Assembly (NCBI GenBank): GCA_964523945.1
Contig: CAZGBU010000051.1
Span: 1 to 13,779, forward strand
Source: CAKTOF01 sp964523945
GTDB taxonomy: Bacteria; Bacillota; Clostridia; Oscillospirales; Oscillospiraceae
Direction of reading: 5' to 3'
Length of the DNA stretch: 13,779 nucleotides
The notes under the pieces were generated by a model that saw only the letters and a list, made by a program, of their open reading frames with translations, was not told where the DNA came from and searched no databases. The position numbers and the translations under genes were made by a program. The first letter of the stretch is position 1. Each line of letters begins with the position of its first letter. Shown here in pieces: positions 13,501 to 13,779 of the stretch.

Positions 13501-13727
13501 TTGATTTTAAAAACAAAGCTGTTCGGCAGGGTCTACTCCTTTCGCGACGTCAAGGACGTTTTAGCCCGTGCGAACGAATGAAGTCCGGCGATCAGCTCAC
13601 CGGTGTCGCCGCGGAGAATGCGGAAGAGCGCGTCGCAGCGAAGGTTGTTCTCTCGGAGCTGACGCTCGCCGACCTGCGCGAGCACCCCGTTGTCGATTAT
13701 GACAAAGATGAGGTTACGCGCATCATT
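13501..13727 (+). pseudogene. eutB: eutB remnant: ethanolamine ammonia-lyase large subunit, frameshifted and truncated
   Basis: EutB is the catalytic subunit, about 455 residues, that splits ethanolamine to acetaldehyde and ammonia using adenosylcobalamin. Translation from TTG 13501 gives MILKTKLFGRVYSF, then RDVKDVLARANE and a TGA at 13579. Reading on with one base missing after codon 26 restores KSGDQLTGVAAENAEERV (from 13581), then a stretch ending LTLADLREHPVV and DEVTRII. Both halves follow the E. coli EutB N-terminus (MKLKTTLFGNVYQFKDVKEV, ANELRSGDVLAGVAA, DCVTRLI). The family has NELRSGD at the break, so a single lost base in that Leu codon explains the shift. Homology ends at about 13727, and none of the three frames beyond resembles EutB. 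The barrel, the substrate site and the cobalamin site are all missing. The frameshift alone could be a read error; the truncation could not. Confidence 0.85.
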
Positions 13728-13764
13728 GGACCTGTTGACAAAAGCCCCAAAAACTCCATCCTTA

Positions 13765-13773
13765 TGGTATAAT
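13765..13773 (+). promoter_or_regulatory. Extended -10 promoter element at the window edge
   Basis: TGG followed by a consensus TATAAT makes an extended -10 element pointing out of the window. The TTGACA at 13735 is 27 bases away, too far to be its -35. The gene it would drive is not visible. Confidence 0.4.
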
Positions 13774-13779
13774 AGAAAC

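Noticed and set aside
13479..13772. 97-codon gene at the right edge
   Set aside because: Its first third is out of frame with both eutA and eutB. The rest is the shifted part of the eutB remnant, so it is not a gene of its own.
13735..13773. TTGACA plus TATAAT as one promoter
   Set aside because: The spacer is 27 bases, far beyond the 16-19 that sigma factors bridge; only the extended -10 was kept.

Overview
The window looks like chromosomal DNA from a fairly GC-rich Gram-positive anaerobe of the class Clostridia, perhaps a gut Oscillospiraceae-type bacterium. This is inferred from strong purine-rich ribosome binding sites, sigma-A-type promoters, an atypical EF-G paralogue, FtsH, a DUF368/PopT carrier and remains of an ethanolamine (eut) locus. 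I saw no rRNA, tRNA, CRISPR array, insertion sequence or phage gene, and no stretch above 300 bases lacks a gene.

Layout. Bases 3-290 (+) are the 3' end of a probable MaoC-like hot-dog dehydratase. It converges, across a bidirectional terminator, on an EF-G-like GTPase (342-2408, -) that has its own near-consensus promoter. Next on the minus strand, transcribed as one unit from 5519 down to 2541, are an RlmB-type 23S rRNA 2'-O-methyltransferase and, 12 bases later, a large membrane protein. That protein has the eight-helix plan and nucleotide-binding loop of a P1B-type ATPase but lacks the catalytic motifs. Divergently, 5739-9409 (+) carries ftsH, a 4-base-overlapping mscS channel gene and a popT-like undecaprenyl-phosphate carrier gene. 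A second bidirectional terminator separates this cluster from a convergent gene (9457-10863, -) for a right-handed beta-helix protein without a signal peptide. The last block (11010 onward, +) holds an iron-dependent alcohol dehydrogenase, a 4-base-overlapping eutA and a broken eutB.

The ftsH-mscS-popT cluster is an envelope maintenance unit: membrane protein quality control, osmotic release and recycling of the wall lipid carrier. The ADH-eutA-eutB block was once part of ethanolamine catabolism. EutB starts normally from a TTG codon with a good ribosome binding site, loses one base after 26 codons, and its homology stops after about 75 codons. An extended -10 promoter sits just beyond. ADH and EutA remain open and keep their key residues.

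The observations most worth following are the degenerate P-type ATPase-like protein behind rlmB, the recently broken eutB beside an intact eutA, the EF-G paralogue lacking the G3 catalytic histidine, and the cytoplasmic-looking beta-helix protein with a palindrome at its predicted transcription start.
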